The translations under genes were made by a program, and so were the position numbers. Shown one piece after another: positions 37,666 to 51,783 of a DNA stretch of 64,000 bases (the first letter of the stretch is position 1; each line of letters opens with the position of its first letter). The DNA comes from Tetrahymena thermophila SB210 (Eukaryota > Ciliophora > Oligohymenophorea > Hymenostomatida > Tetrahymenidae). Where the stretch lies: positions 558,001 through 622,000 of the forward strand of contig NW_002476434.1 in the NCBI RefSeq assembly GCF_000189635.1. The letters run 5' to 3'. Below the pieces are notes generated by a model that was not told the origin of the DNA, searched no databases, and was given only the letters and a program-made list of their open reading frames with translations.

Positions 37666-40600
37666 ATTTAAATCCTAGCATGTAATCTTAATAATACCAG
37701 AGTTGGATTACTAAAATAAAATTTACCAATTATTTTATTTCACGCTCTTATAAGAATCAATCAAGCTTGTATAAATATAAAAAATATTATTGGAGAGGAA
37801 AATGATTAGCTATCTTACTTTTTATAATAAGCTATAATAAAAAATATTTTTTTTAGTAAGGCCTTTTTTTTTACGAACCGTTAATAAAATTAATTTAATA
37901 TAATTACTTTTACTTTTATAGATGGATTTATGAAATATATAAGTTCTAACTTATAAATTCAAGACTTATAGTTAGTAGTATATGTAATAAATAGTTATTC
38001 ATTAAAGTAAAGCTATTAAATATGAAGACTTTCAAATATTATAAATAAATAAGAAAAGAAAAAAAATACAAATGAATAAAAATGTTTGGCTTAAAAACCA
38101 TAAAAAAGCAATAATAGGAGCAAATTCCCTCTGATATCAAAAATAATATTTCTTATTCCACATTATAATTTGTTTCCGTTTAAACCAAAATTAAGAGACT
38201 TTCGAGTTAATCACTTAATTTAATTTCAACTCTTAAAAAGTTTAAGATAAATAATAGCCAGATTTTAAAATTGAGTATTGAAACATTAATGAAAATAAAT
38301 TATATAAAATTTCAGGCAATTAAACATGTTATACTGAAAGAGTTATTATTTGACAATGAAAAAACAATTTTTTTTTTAAATATTAACTACCAAAAATCCA
38401 TGTTGATTTGTTTCAAAAATGCTTCATTTTTACATGAAAACATTACTTTGTTTAATAAAATAAAGTAATCGAAAAAACATTTTAATTTATTCATAAAAAG
38501 AATTTATCCCATTTTTGGATGCTTCATTTATATTTCTTTAAAGTTATACTGCCCAAAAATAAAGACTGTCTCTTTTCTATCTATTTCAATAATTTAATTT
38601 TTTGAAATAAAATTTTTACTTTATGTTAAATGTTATAAATTAGTTAGTTTCTTTTTTATCTAGCTCTTCTCAAATTCAAATTAAAAGCTAACTATCTACT
38701 TTTGCATAAATGACTTACTTCTTAATAATAAAAAAAACTATCAACAAAAATAACAGTTTTTCTATGTTAAAAATAGGAAATTTAAACATGGTTCGGAGAG
38801 AATGAATCATATAAATTCAGTTTTTTCCACTATTTTTCATACTTGGTTGTTTATTTTTACTAGTTCATGTGCCATATTATTAGTAATTAATAGGTGATAT
38901 AGTATTACATATAGATATTTTTGAAAATACAAATAAAATATCAAGAAATTGTACCATTTTTTGGGAAAAGAAATATTTTATTATTCTTAAAAGTTGATTA
39001 AATATAGATTTAATTTTAAATATATTTTATATGATTGTAATTTGTTAAAGATAAACTAAAAATAAAATAAAATATCTAGTTGATCTTATTACCTAAAAAT
39101 ATTCCTTCTGAAGTACGCTTTAAACTATTAAAATGTCCTTAATATTATTGGCAAAAAGGCTTTATGTTTTATTTACTTTCCATATTATGGTAACTATACC
39201 ATTTATTATACTTTAAACTACAATTGATTGATGAAACTCTTATTCTTACTTTGTAAAATAGAATATTGTGTAGATATTATTTAGTTATTTATGTCCATCC
39301 AATCAAATTCATAAAAATGTAGAACAAAATGCGCTTTTATTTATCATCAAAATAAAAAATATTATTTTGAATTTTTGAATCTAATTCTACAAATAAAATC
39401 ATTTTTATTTGCAGAGAAATTAATTAACTTAATTGTAAAAAAAACAAAGTTTTAGCATATTTTTTAAATATATGAATAGAGTCTTCAATAATAAATTGAG
39501 ATATTAATTTGCTTCTTTTTTGAAGTTAAATAAAAAAATTATAAGAAACAGAATTAGACTAAAATAGCTTAAGCAACTAAAGAATTCCAACTCTATAATT
39601 TATTAAGCAACTTTTAAAAAAGCAAAGTATTGATGAAGTTAATATTGTTTTTAATTTATTACAATTTTAAAAGAAGTTTATTTCTGAATAAATAAAAAGA
39701 CTCTCAATAATTTTTACTAAAATCCTTTTTTATTTTTTGTTTTTTAACAAAAACTAATTCAATAATAAAAGAACAAAATATTCAGAATTTTATTTTAATA
39801 ATCATAGAAATATTTTATTAAAATGAGATAAACTAATTTTAGATTTTTTTTCAGCTTATTTTAATAGAAGATGATAATAAAATAAGAATTTAGATTATCA
39901 ATAAATTACTCAAAGCAAATTCTTTGTAATTATTTAAGCTAAAAAAAAAAAAACAAGCAAAATTTGAATTATTGTTAACTTCATTTTAAATTATGCATTT
40001 TAAACTAAAAAACAAAAAAAAGCAAGCTTACTTTTTCTAAATTCTTTTTTGATATTTTAGCTCTTCCTTATTTGTAAAATTTGAATTATCATTATTATCA
40101 TCATTATAAATTATGTATATATTTGATTATATATTTTTAAAATTTTAAATTATATTATTTAGTGTCTTCTGAAAACTGAATGAGGTAAAAAACTACCTCA
40201 TTTTATTTTTATCACACTCTCAAAATAATTATAAAATGAATGAAGAAAATTAGCATAATTGAATGAAAACAATTTAATTATTATACTTACTTTTTTACCT
40301 CTATGTGTCTATTTATATGGTATATTTTCTTAATTCATTTTATTATAATATTTAAGGGTGTAGTTAAAATAAATTGAGGTAAAAAATTTTACATTAATTG
40401 GTATATTTTTACTTCACTTTTAGAAAGCACCTTATTTTTATGAATTGTTTGTTAAAAAAATATTAATGTAATTTCTATATTTGTTTGTTTGTTTTTTTCC
40501 AAAGTAGTCATGTTAGCTTTATAATAATTTAAATTTTTATTTTCTAAGTCTCTAAAAACAAATAATATAACTAAATCTAATTTAAAAAAATATTTATTCA

Positions 40601-40740
40601 AAAGTATTCAAAAGTTTAAAAATTAAAATTATTTATTTATTTTACTGATTGAAATATTTAAATAAATAAAATAATTTAAAATATTTTTTATTAAAATTTG
40701 AGTATGGAATAAGCCTTAATTCAAAATAAATCTGAATTCT

Positions 40741-41520
40741 TTTTATATGCCTTTAATAATATGTATGATAAGGATTAAGGTTTCATTTATTTTCAAATTA
40801 TACTAAGCTTGACATTAAATACTTTTCAAAATATCATCTCATATTTAAATCTTCTATATTCACTTTGCATTAAGAGGATTAAAATAGATATTTTATTTTT
40901 TTAATGGAAAAAATAACATTTTTATAATTAAACTAAAAACTTAATTTTATCATTCTAGAAGCTAGTTTTTTACATAATAACTACTTTCATAAATACAAAT
41001 AAAGTAGGTTAAAGCCATGTTAGCTTTTTGACATTTTATTTAATGTAAATAAGAATAGGTAAATAAATTATCATTCAATGTAATAATTTGCTACTAAATT
41101 TGAAAAATAGAAATATATAAATTTTTTATGAAAGAAGATGCCAATTTTAAAATTAATTGAAGAAAATATGCCGAACTAAACTAAACTAAAATAAATAAAA
41201 AAATGTACATATCCATTTTAATTAGTATTACAATTATCAAATTATGTATTATTTTATTTTAATGAAGATAATGATTTATTTTATTTAAAGACTTAAAACT
41301 CACTTTTAGCTGAAAAATATTAAAGGAAATAAATATTATTAAACCTAATTTCTTAACAACCTTCTAATTGAAGTAATACTAACAAAATTTAACTATTAAA
41401 TCGGAATATTAATTATGATGAGGTTTTATGTAAATTGAATAAATTCTGTTAATTTTTTTTTTACTGCATGGGTCGTTATGATTAATACTTTTGAATCTTT
41501 CATTCTCAAAGAAAATATTT
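40741..41520. repeat. Duplicated flank, left copy
   Basis: This segment lies downstream of surface-protein gene B and matches 45091-46480 in the same orientation. Anchors include TATGATAAGGATTAAGGTTT, AATACTTTTCAAAATA, CATGTTAGCTTTTT and the closing GAATAAATTCTGTTAA. Similarity is patchy at the ends and strong in the middle. It appears to be the 3' flank of an ancestral tandem unit. Confidence 0.8.
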
Positions 41521-42128
41521 TAAAATAAACCACTTATAAATAAAAGCTTATAAAATACTACCACTTCTCTGATTAAGAGAATATCAGAAATTATCAATAA
41601 ATAAATAGCGAAAAAAAGAGTTATTAATTTGTTATTTGTTTTGTTATTTTGATGTTTTTCAATTACTAATTCAATTAAATAAATTATTTGTTTAATGATA
41701 AATTTTATTATTTAAAGTGAATGAAAAAATTTCAAAAATTTAACCAATATATGGACATATCAATTTATTTTTATAAAAGAGTTAATAATTGAAATAAATA
41801 GTTCTGCAAATAATTTTTCAGACAATACTTTTAAAATTTAAAAATAATTGGTAAATAATTAATTTTAAAAAAAATAAAAGAGAAAATAAAATTCAAAGTT
41901 GACAGATTATAAATAATATTTAAAAAGTTCTTAAATCAAATAAAATTAATTTATTTATGAGTTTTCTGTAAAAAATGTTAAAAAATGATATTTGTAAAGA
42001 ATTATTATTTTTATTTTTATAATATTAAAAACCAACTAACATAAAGAAATTTATCTCATAAAAATATAATTAATTTTCACAAATAAATTCTAAGTTATTT
42101 GATTTTATGTGTTATTTCTATTTATATT

Positions 42129-43268
42129 TCAATATAAAATCAAAAATAAAACAGCTAAAGAACTCAATAAAAATGAGCTTAAAAGTGAGCTACCAAGTGA
42201 ATCAGTTGTTGTGTCAACATTACCATCTGGGTCAATCGAAGAATCTGTTGTTGAAGTAACAAGAATATTAACACCGCCACTAGAAGAAGTTGTTGAATCA
42301 GCACTTTATAATACTCTAATATTTTCAAATCCCATTTATTCCAAAAATCTTGCTGAAGATACTTGACTATCAATGGTAGAGTCTCCTTGCTAGGCTCCTT
42401 CACAATTTGGTTATTTTTAAAATACTGTAGTAGACGAACAAACACCTGAAGTTTTTACACCACCATTACTTGCAAATATAGTTTGAATTTTGGTGACATA
42501 ATTACTAATACTTGAGCAACTGTTATCAAGATATGCTGCAAATACCTCATTCACAACAGCTTAAAGCCCAGGATTGCTTCCAACGCTAGTCCATGAGACA
42601 GCATCTTTAAAACATTGAAGGCTTGCAGTGATTGCAGTTTAGAATTAGTCTGCACTTGATTAGCTTATGATCAAATTTCCACTGCTATCAAATAAACTAG
42701 AAAGTTAATCAACTCCTGCACAAACTGTGCAAACAGCACCTCTAGTAAATTAGACTATAGTAGTTGCAAATTAAACCTTACAAGTCTTATGACCCTTGAT
42801 TAGGGCTTATAAATTAGTCAAAGCAGAATTGTTTATCAAGTCGCTAGTGCTACTTGGTTTAGTTGCTCCTGATTTGACTGAACAAGCTGGCTTATTTATT
42901 ATCTTAACTAAGGCATTCAAAAACTTCATAACTATGTTATTCTAAGTTTAAAGAGGCTTTACTTTAAATAGGACTACTTTTTCTATAAATTTAGTTATTT
43001 TAGCATCACAGCAGGATTAATGACCCTAGTATTAACCACTTTAGCTGCAAACACCTAAATCATCACTTGAGGCGCTTGATGAAGGATTTTTATTTTCATA
43101 ATAGGAAGCAAATTTGTTTACTGCATCTGTAGCTGCTTAGCTATTACCATTAGCTATATCTTAAAGGAAGGCTTTAGCTTTTAAGTATGCTTAATGGCTT
43201 TGGCATTTACCTGCAGCAAGGACAGCAGTTAAGCAAAGACTAAGTAAAATGATGACTGAAATTTTCAT
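42129..43268 (-). CDS. Secreted, probably GPI-anchored surface protein B
   Basis: Single exon, 379 residues, clear paralogue of gene A over its whole length. The signal peptide (MKISVIILLSLCLTAVLAAGKC), the Cys-bearing blocks (VCSQSGQYQGHQSCCDAKI, VCTVCAG, CSSTTVFQKQPNC), the acidic pre-tail segment (SSIDPDGNVDTTTDS) and the hydrophobic end (SFLLSSLAVLFLILY) all align without large gaps. About two thirds of residues look identical by eye. The frame is intact and Cys positions are retained, while Lys/Ser/Gln-rich linkers differ, as expected for duplicated surface proteins under constraint on fold. The topology implies export through the ER and a GPI-type anchor, to the cell or ciliary membrane. 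Confidence 0.85.
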
Positions 43269-43600
43269 TATGATTTTTGATAGTTTTTTTTATGAATTGT
43301 TTTTTATTTTGATTTAATTATTAATCTTTTTATGACTGATAGCAAGTATTTAAAACAATCAGTTACTATTAGTTTCTTCTTTTTCAATCTATTTTAATAA
43401 CTTAGAAAATTAAATTTCAAAGATTTAATCATAAAAATAGATAATATATATATTCACTCATTTTCGCAATATATTTATATTAATTGATAATTCATGCACT
43501 ACTTTAATCAATTGGTTATTTTTCAAATAATGATATAATTTATAAGAAACACTGTTTAATTAAATATGAAATATTGTATTCTTAAATGATTTTCTTATTA

Positions 43601-43664
43601 AATTTCAAGATTTAAAAATTACCCTGATTTTAATTAAAATTGAGGTTTAAAATGAGTTTTAATT
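43601..43664 (-). promoter_or_regulatory. Conserved upstream element, gene B copy
   Basis: About 340 nt upstream of the gene B start; counterpart of 37603-37665. The common core is TTTCAAGA, then TTAAAAATTA, CCTGATTTTA and ATTGAGGTTTA. Confidence 0.45.
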
Positions 43665-45090
43665 TCAAAATGATCCGGTAATAAATATACTACTTTCTAC
43701 TTCAGATTTGTAAGCTGTAAACAATCCATTTTTATTCATACAATTATAAAAAGCAATCAAGACTTTAGAAAGAATATTTTGAAAGAGAGAAATATTTAGA
43801 TATTTTATTTTTAAAAATAATGTTAATTTTCAGAACTATTTCCACTTTTAAATGATGCTTATTGAAACACATCTATACTAATTTATAGTATACTAAATGA
43901 TTTTATGAATAAAAAAAAAATCACTTATCAAATTAAAATTAGAAGATAATTGTAGATTGTCTACAACTGAAAAGAAAAACAAGAAATGGATATAATTTTT
44001 AAAATCGAATTCAGATAAATACAAATTACCTTTTAAATGAAATACTTAATTAATTACAATTCATATGAATTTTTTTAATATTAACCTAACTTGAGATATG
44101 CATGTTACTACATTAGAATATAATACGATAGCTTCAATTTTAAAAAGTAAAATTTACCAGAACTTTTATTAAAAAATTCAGGTTAAAAAAAGCAAATTAA
44201 AAATAAAAGAAAAAAATTCAGGCAATTATTAATTAGAAAACACAACACCAAATTATTTCACGCTTGATAAAACTTTTAGCTAAGATTGTTTGTTTTACAT
44301 ATGTTGTATTCTATTATTTTAATGCTTCATTAACTTAATTTTTTATCATAAAGTATTTAGTAATCAAAATTATTTTATTTTTACACAGTAAAGCATAATC
44401 CTCTTTAAAAAATGGTAGAAAGCTAATATTAATATTTAAAAAAATACAAATTTATAATTAATTTTTTCATTTTAAGGATAATATATATATTCGAAAAAAG
44501 AATATTAATGCTTAAGAATAAAAATCTGATTTCTATTTCGACAAAGAAAAATAGGTAAAAATTAAATAAGAAATAAGCTTTTTGTAATATTATGTTATAT
44601 ATTCATTTACTTTATTTATTGCTTATCAAATACAATCAACCAGATATTTAGTTTTGTAAATGATATTCCTTGTCTTGTAGATAGTAAAAATATAAGTAAA
44701 ATATATTTTATCTATTTAAAAAAAATTATAATACATTCCTTTCTGATTGATTTTATGAATGTACGAATGTAGTGATTAAGATATTTCGATTACTTTTAAT
44801 TTATAAAAACTTAACACTATTAGTGTATATTCGGTATTATTAACAAAAATAAGAAAATTTGACATAATTTTTATTAGTTTTTTTGAAAATATTAAAATTT
44901 CTAGTTATTCATTCATCCATTTTTTAGAAGGAGAATTTCAAGTATTATATATCTTAAAAGTTAACTTTGAATAGTTTTTTCAAAAATAAATATTTTTGCA
45001 GCCTAAAAAATCTAATTAAAAAACCTGCTTCAAACAATATCATTATATATTTAAAAGGCTAAATAAAATTATTCCTTTAATTATTCTTTT

Positions 45091-46480
45091 TGAATATCAT
45101 TAATAATATTTATGATAAGGATTAAGGTTTTATTTATTTCCAGATTATTCTAAGCTTGATATTTAATACTTTTCAAAATAGCATCTTATATTTATATCTA
45201 CACTATTCATTTTGTAATAAGAGAATTCATATAGCTAATTTATTTTTTTAATATAAACAAACATCTATGATTAAACTAAAATTAAATACTTGATTTTACC
45301 AAATAAGAAGTTAATTTTACAAAAAAGCTATTTTCATTAATATAAAATAATTAAGTTAAAATCATGTTAGCTTTTTAACATTTTTTTAATGCAAAATATG
45401 ATTAGGTAAATTATCACTCAATCAATCAACTAATTTTCTACTAAATTTGGAAAATTTTGAAAGAAGATGCAAATTTTTAAATTAATGAAGAAAATATGCT
45501 AGCAATAAAATTAAAACGTATAAATAATTTTAATTGGAATTATTATATTTAAATAGTGTATTATTTTATTACTTGGCTTTCCATATTATAAAATCATTGA
45601 TAAAAAAATTTATTTATATCGTTAAATGTTTATTTCAAAAAGATAAAATTTTCAAATAATTATAGTTTCAATCAATTTATTAATATAAAAATTCATTTAA
45701 ATATAAGTTTTTCCATAAATTATCAGTTAAATTAAGTATTTTTATTCTCTCTTCTTGTTTAATATTTTCAATTTAATTAGAAAATTAAAAAAATTTATTA
45801 ACTATATTTTTAACATTCTTTTCATTCATCTTTTTAAACACTCACAATTTAATATTCTTCATAATTAGCTAATTTTCAAATAAAAATGAATAATTTATAA
45901 AATTTTTATGAAAATTTTATTGCGTTTCATAATTATATTTACAGAGTTATTTTGTTTAAATTTAAACTTAAAAAGAGTTTATTAGAAGGAATTAAAGATA
46001 ATTTAAAAAAATATTACTTTCATTTTTAAATTAGATTAGTTGATATCAAAAATTTAAATTTATTAATATTAACAAAATTATTGGTATTTATTAATTTACT
46101 ATTTCAAATTTAACTGAAGTAAAAAAAAGAACTAAATTAATTAATTATTTAAATTTTTAATAGCATATGTTATCACTTCAAATATCTCTTAAGCTTGAAA
46201 AAAAAAAATAATTTATTATTCAAAAAAGCTTATTGGATTTAGCTGAAAAATTATAAAGGAAATACATACTGCTAAACTTAAATCCTTTATACTCTTCTAA
46301 TTTTTTGTAGCAATACAAATTTATATTAGATAAAAACTTAACTATTATCTTAGAATATTAATCATGATAAGATTTTATGCAATTGAATGAATTCTGTTAA
46401 TTTATTTTTAAAAATATATGATAGATACTTTTGAATCTGAGAAAACTTCAACCTTTCAAGTGCTACCAAATATTAAAATT
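45091..46480. repeat. Duplicated flank, right copy with inserted segment
   Basis: Matches 40741-41520 in order and orientation, but is about 650 bp longer. The extra DNA lies between about 45575 and 46225; both sides of it align to contiguous sequence near 41260-41290 in the left copy. No coding or terminal repeats were recognised in the insert. Confidence 0.75.
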
Positions 46481-49152
46481 CTATGTTAAAAATTAAAAAA
46501 ATAGCTTTTAATGATACAGCGATATGGTCTTTCAAAAAATTTATTAGAAATAGAGAGGAGAAATTTAGTAAGTTTGAACTAAATGATATCAACATATCAG
46601 CTATGATTAAGCCTAACTTTAAAAGTTCATTTAAAATAAGATATAAATATATAAACCTTAATTCTATTTTAGTTTTTACACTTTGATATTAAGAAAAAAT
46701 TTAAAAATAATAAATAAAATAAAAAATCTAATTTTTTTTTCCTATAATAAATTCCAAACATATTTTTTTTTCTCTAAAAATTTAAATAGTGCTAACAAAA
46801 ATATATTTAAACAAGAGGGATGTTAGTGAAAATATATGAAGAATAACAGTATTTTATTTTAAATTTTTGTGTAATTGTTATATATTATTGGAAATTTTAA
46901 AGGTAAGATGAAAGACATTCTTAAAGGAAATAATAAATAATTCTTAGTAATATTTTTTACAAATGTGAAATAAAAAATTGTGCAAAATAAATAGAAATGT
47001 TATTAAATATTTTAAAAAAAATATCTTTTACTCATAGTACATACAAATATGGAGAGCAGTTATTTTAATAAAAGAATAATTTATTTGTTTTAAATAAGAA
47101 ATAGATCTAAATATATAAAAGAATATTAATATAGAGGCATTATAATATAAATAGTAAAATTTAATCGTATATTATCTTCAAATTTCTTTTAAAGAATTCT
47201 TTTATAATACTATTTGAAAATACAATAAATAGATGCATATATAAATTGAAAAAATTTATTTGAATTCAATATAAAACTAAACATTTTTTAATGAAACTTT
47301 ATTAAACAAATATTTAAGTTTTTATTTAATATAAAAAATCTTATTTGTTTATTATCAATTAATTTTATTAAAAACATTTCAACTTTTATTATTGTAAATG
47401 ACAACTCAAATTTCTATATTCCAGTTAACTGTTTATCTAAAGATTGATTCAAAAGGATAAATTATTTTTTAAGATTTGAAATTTATTATATAAAAGAGAA
47501 AGTTTTGGAAAATTAAAAAATGATTGAAAACATAAATTCGATCTTTTTTTTGCAGTTTTCTGAATATTTGAAGACTTTTGAGATTTGAAATAGAGTAAGA
47601 TAGTTTATGGAAATTTCGAGTTATCAAAAACAATTAAGTCTAGATTTTTTCTATTAATAAAATAAAATTAAGAGTTTTTATAGCATAAAAGGGGTAAGCG
47701 TTATTAGATAAAATAAATTTTTTACTTATTTTAAGAAATTTTAGCAGTATTTACTAAATTAAAATAATTTATAAAAAAAATAAATATAGATGAATAATTA
47801 TTAATTATTTGTTTAGCTGAGTTTTTTTTTATTGAATTACTATTTTGTTTTCCAAATTTTTTTGGCAAATCACAAAAATTAATGACAAAATAAATATTTT
47901 AATAGCTTTACGTGTGTAACTGCTCATTCTTTAAAAGTGTAAATGAATATTTGGATTGGGATTAGAAAAAATTGAATTTTGTAAGTTAAATTTTAATAAT
48001 CTTTAATCAATTGTTAATTTTGGTACCTATAAATATTAAGGAAAATCATGATATTTCAATAAAAGATAATTCTTAACCATATATATCTTCATGAATCTTT
48101 GGAAGCTTTATTATTTTTATGATAAGAATTTCTGTTCAAAATCTATCTACAAAATTTTTTAATAATAGCTTTCATCCAGTATCTAGTGTTATTTAATATT
48201 AAAATATAAGGCAAAAGTGCCCACCAAAATTATATTTTGAATACTATTAATTTTTGTTCAAGATATAAATCTTCTTTTTAATTAATATTTTAGTAAACTA
48301 AATTTTATTTGACTTTTATCCTATTTTAGCTTATTTATGCGTAAAACTTAAATTCAATATTAATTAAAACTAATTGAAAAATTATTTATTATCTTATGAG
48401 ATTACAATCAATTAATTATTTTAAGCCTGAAAAAATGTGTAAAATGACATTCTTACAGTAATACAATTCTTCTTAACCTAATATTAATGTCCTACTCTAT
48501 AAAATTTATTTTCAAACCAAAAACGCTAAGTATGCTTTTTTTAAGTTATTTTCTATAGGAGATATTTGAGAAGTATACAAAAATATTAATGAATAATATT
48601 TTAAATGAGTTTTCCTTTCATTTAAAATAGTAAACATTCATTCATTTTTTAATATTATTATTTATTTATTGATATCATATGCACCTAATTACATTTAGAT
48701 TTGTGATTGATGTTAGTCAGATTTAGCAAAATTTTCTTTTACATTCATCTGCTTTTAATGAATATCATCACCATTAAATACTGTCCAATTAATCATCTTG
48801 AAAAATTAACAATTTCAAAAGTGAGCGCTTAACTTAATTATTCATTTTCAAGAAAAGAAGAAAAATGGTTATTTATAATAGATAGGCATGCAGTATTAAA
48901 GGTGTGGGTCATTCATGATACAATTTAATATTTAATTTGTGTATTTGTAAAAATAATGTATTTTTTGAGTAATAAAAGATTATCGAAAAGCTTTTTTACC
49001 TTTGAAATTAGTTGAAATATATATATAAATTATTAAAAATCTAAAATAATAAATATCATTTTTACCATGAATTTTTTCTTTTTACAGATTCAAAAAGGGA
49101 TTTAATAGAGATATAGGTTTTTTTTAAATAAGAAATAAGATATTATATTTAC

Positions 49153-49485
49153 ATGCGGGGTTTTAATAACAGTAAATTACGATATTTTCCCCCTCTAAAT
49201 ACTAAGGTGATCAAAAAAAATTTTGGATTCAGTAAAACGGATCAACAACAAATAGAGCTTATTTTAAATGAATAAAATTTAGCCTACAATGTCTATTTCA
49301 GTAATTCTAAAGTAATTTACTTTATTCTTTTGATAATTTATTGAGTCAGTATTATATATAAGAAAAGTGAATAGTAACAAAATTAACTAACTCTCTTTCA
49401 GGATACATTGATATAATGTGTAATAAAGTAAAGTAAATTCAACTAAAAAGTTTGTAAATGTAATTTCGCCTTAATGTTTCTATGA
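49153..49485 (+). CDS. Possible small two-exon gene (80 aa)
   Basis: Candidate only. Exon 1 (49153..49311) starts MRGFNNSKLRYFPPL and includes SKTDQQQIELILNEQNLAYN, ending at AAA|GTAATT in phase 0. The intron is 90 nt and ends with a strong CTAAC, pyrimidine run and CAG. Exon 2 (49402..49485) gives DTLIQCVIKQSKFNQKVCKC and closes at TGA. The splice signals and the composition of exon 1 are the support; the length is short enough to arise by chance. No family recognised. Confidence 0.3.
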
Positions 49486-51783
49486 AAAAAATATTATCTT
49501 TATTTCGAATCAAAATTGTAAAATTATTCAATTTTTCTTCATCATCATTAGACAACACAAAAAAATTTTCAATTAGCAAATTAGAAGTAATATTTTTTTT
49601 GTTTTCTGAAAATTCTTCAAACTAATTTATTAAAGTCTGAAGGCTTAATTTGAAAGCTAAATTTTTTCTTTCTCTTTAGAGATCATATATTTTCCATTTG
49701 ATAAAATAATAAATAATATTTAGATACAATGAAACACATTATGATGTCTTATAGGAATATTACAATGCGTTAATATCCTTTATTCTTAATAATTTAAATT
49801 GAAATATTTTTACAAAATTTACACAGAAAAATCAAAATGTGCCTACCTGCACTACTAAGCTAGGCAAATAAATCTTTTTTTATTTAACTAAACTAAAAAG
49901 ACTATCACTTAAAAGATTTTTATGGAGGGGGCTCTATAATTTAATTCAGATTTAACTATTTAAGAGATAAAAGTATAGTTTATTAACATATGGCGATCTT
50001 ATATTTTTTAAAGTCTTTTACATAAGAATTGAATGTACGCTATTTCAAAAATAAGATAATTGTCAATAACATGCTTAACTTTTTATTTTATTTAAGAAGC
50101 GTAATTAGCATATTAAAGGAATTTAATAATTATTAAAGCAATAGCAGTACATATATGAAAATGAGAAATAGATTTTAAATGAGCTTTCAAGCTTCACATA
50201 ATTACTTTTATTCATTCTACTTTAAAAAACAAACAAACAAACAAATCCTTTTTAGAACAGATGAAATTATAAAGTAATTCATTCTTAATCTATATCAACT
50301 ACCCCCTAACGCTAAAATTTAAAATATAATATTTCACGTTATCAGATAAATAATAATTTTGATTTGTATAGTATCTCTAGTTAGCTAATGGGAAATAAAT
50401 CCTTATTTTAATAGAAAATTTATACTTTTTCTGTATTACTTTTAACTATAAACACATTTTATTAAAGAGATCTAAATGAAAAAATACTTTAAATGAAATC
50501 ATTTATTATCAAGATACTATAGAATACATTTAAATTTCTATCTTAAATGATATGGGAAAGTCCTTATTTGAAAAAAGATTATCAAAAATTTAGGAATTAA
50601 AAGATTCTCTTTCCTCCCTTTTAAATTAATAAGTAAATTATCCAACTTAATTTAAAAAGACAATAAAGAAAATTCTTAATTTTTATATTCTAGGTAAGAT
50701 TTTATGTTTAATTAAATATTTTTTGATGTGTAAACATAGAGGAGTTTTATGACATCGGTGTCGAATTTAAGAAAGCGTAAATTTTTTTAAAAATGACGAA
50801 GGTAATGTAGAAAAGATACATCTAATTTATTTTTAGTTCAAGAGTGAATACTCCTAATTATCAATCAATCAATCAATCAAATAATTGGTTTTTGACACCC
50901 AAACAATATTATTTATTAGAGTTTAAATTTAGAAAATTTGGCTTAACAAAAATTGAAATATACATCATACAATTAAGAAATCAATCAAGCAAACCTAAAT
51001 GCAAAGTTAGAATAATTTTGGATCTGATGTTGATCAATAGCTAAAGATTTATTACTAGAAGTTTTAAAAAGGATTCAAGAGAAATCAAATATATGAGACG
51101 GAATGAGTAAAAGGCCTTTCTAATTTTGCTTGGTAAATTAAATTACAGCAAGCTATTGTCTATCTTACAAATGACGCAGATAAAATTCATAATTTGTAAT
51201 ATGCAAATTAAATACATTTAAAATTTAAAAAATCTTCTAATTTTAATTTTATCTTTTACTTTTATTTTAACTGTCTTTCTCCAATTCAAAGGAATGTAGT
51301 GCAACCTAATTCAGATTTTAAATGAAACCTTAATTAAAATGAAGGATAGAAAATTTTAGTTATCGGGGTAGGTAAATCTATCAAAACAAAAAGTTTAATA
51401 AATAGATTTGATTATTGTATATCTTGAGCGAATACGCTAATACTAAAAGTAAAGTAAATTAATCAGCTCTAAAATAGATAATAGCTTTCCCTATTAATTA
51501 TTTGTATTTAGTGGGGGGAGGCAAATAAAAAGCAAAAAAAATTAATAATTACTAAAAAAAAGAGATCTTTGTGCAATCTTATTTTCATTATAGCTTAGAA
51601 TTCTTATTGCTTACATTTTTTTTTTTCAACGAAATCTAGTCATTATTAAAAATCTTTTAAAAAAAATCTGTATAATTTATATATTCGCAAATAAACCAAT
51701 TCAAATCAAAAAAGTAAAAAAGACTCTAAAGTACAATATAAAATTGTTTACTACGAATCTATAAATAACAAACAATTCATCTT
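49486..51783. other. Intergenic region upstream of the RING-CH gene
   Basis: About 2.3 kb. Two long TGA-free plus-strand frames occur (49837-50496, 219 codons; 50793-51800, 335 codons, the latter running past the ATG of the next gene in another frame). Their Asp/Glu/Gly content is at chance level, so I treat them as non-coding. AAAC and TCAA short tandem repeats lie near 50228 and 50862. Short G-runs (for example near 51510) stand out from the A/T background. Confidence 0.55.

Larger units (their letters stand above)
37205..42128. other. Intergenic region between surface-protein paralogues
   Basis: About 4.9 kb. It includes the shared upstream element of gene A (37603-37665) and, from 40741 to 41520, a flank segment that recurs at 45091-46480. 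A TGA-free plus-strand frame at 38082-38897 (271 codons) begins plausibly (MFGLKTIKKQQQEQ), but its residue make-up is close to chance for this base composition, so I do not call a gene. Confidence 0.6.
43269..49152. other. Intergenic region right of gene B
   Basis: About 5.9 kb with no confident gene. It contains the upstream element of gene B (43601-43664), the right copy of the duplicated flank (45091-46480), and a 67-codon frame at 46483-46686 that has no other support. The position where a third surface-protein copy would lie (about 47.1-48.3 kb) has no recognisable remnant of it. Confidence 0.55.

Noticed and set aside
38082-38897. 271-codon TGA-free frame starting MFGLKTIKKQQQ
   Set aside because: Only the first 15 residues look protein-like; Asp/Glu/Gly content overall is near chance.
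46483-46686. 67-codon frame with no TAA/TAG codon
   Set aside because: Short, no family or paralogue, and the lack of any Gln codon is atypical for genes here.
49153-49165. G-run CGGGGTTTT resembling a telomere unit
   Set aside because: Single copy only; Tetrahymena-type telomeres are long GGGGTT arrays.
49837-50496. 219-codon TGA-free frame
   Set aside because: Residue composition matches translated non-coding DNA (about 4% acidic).
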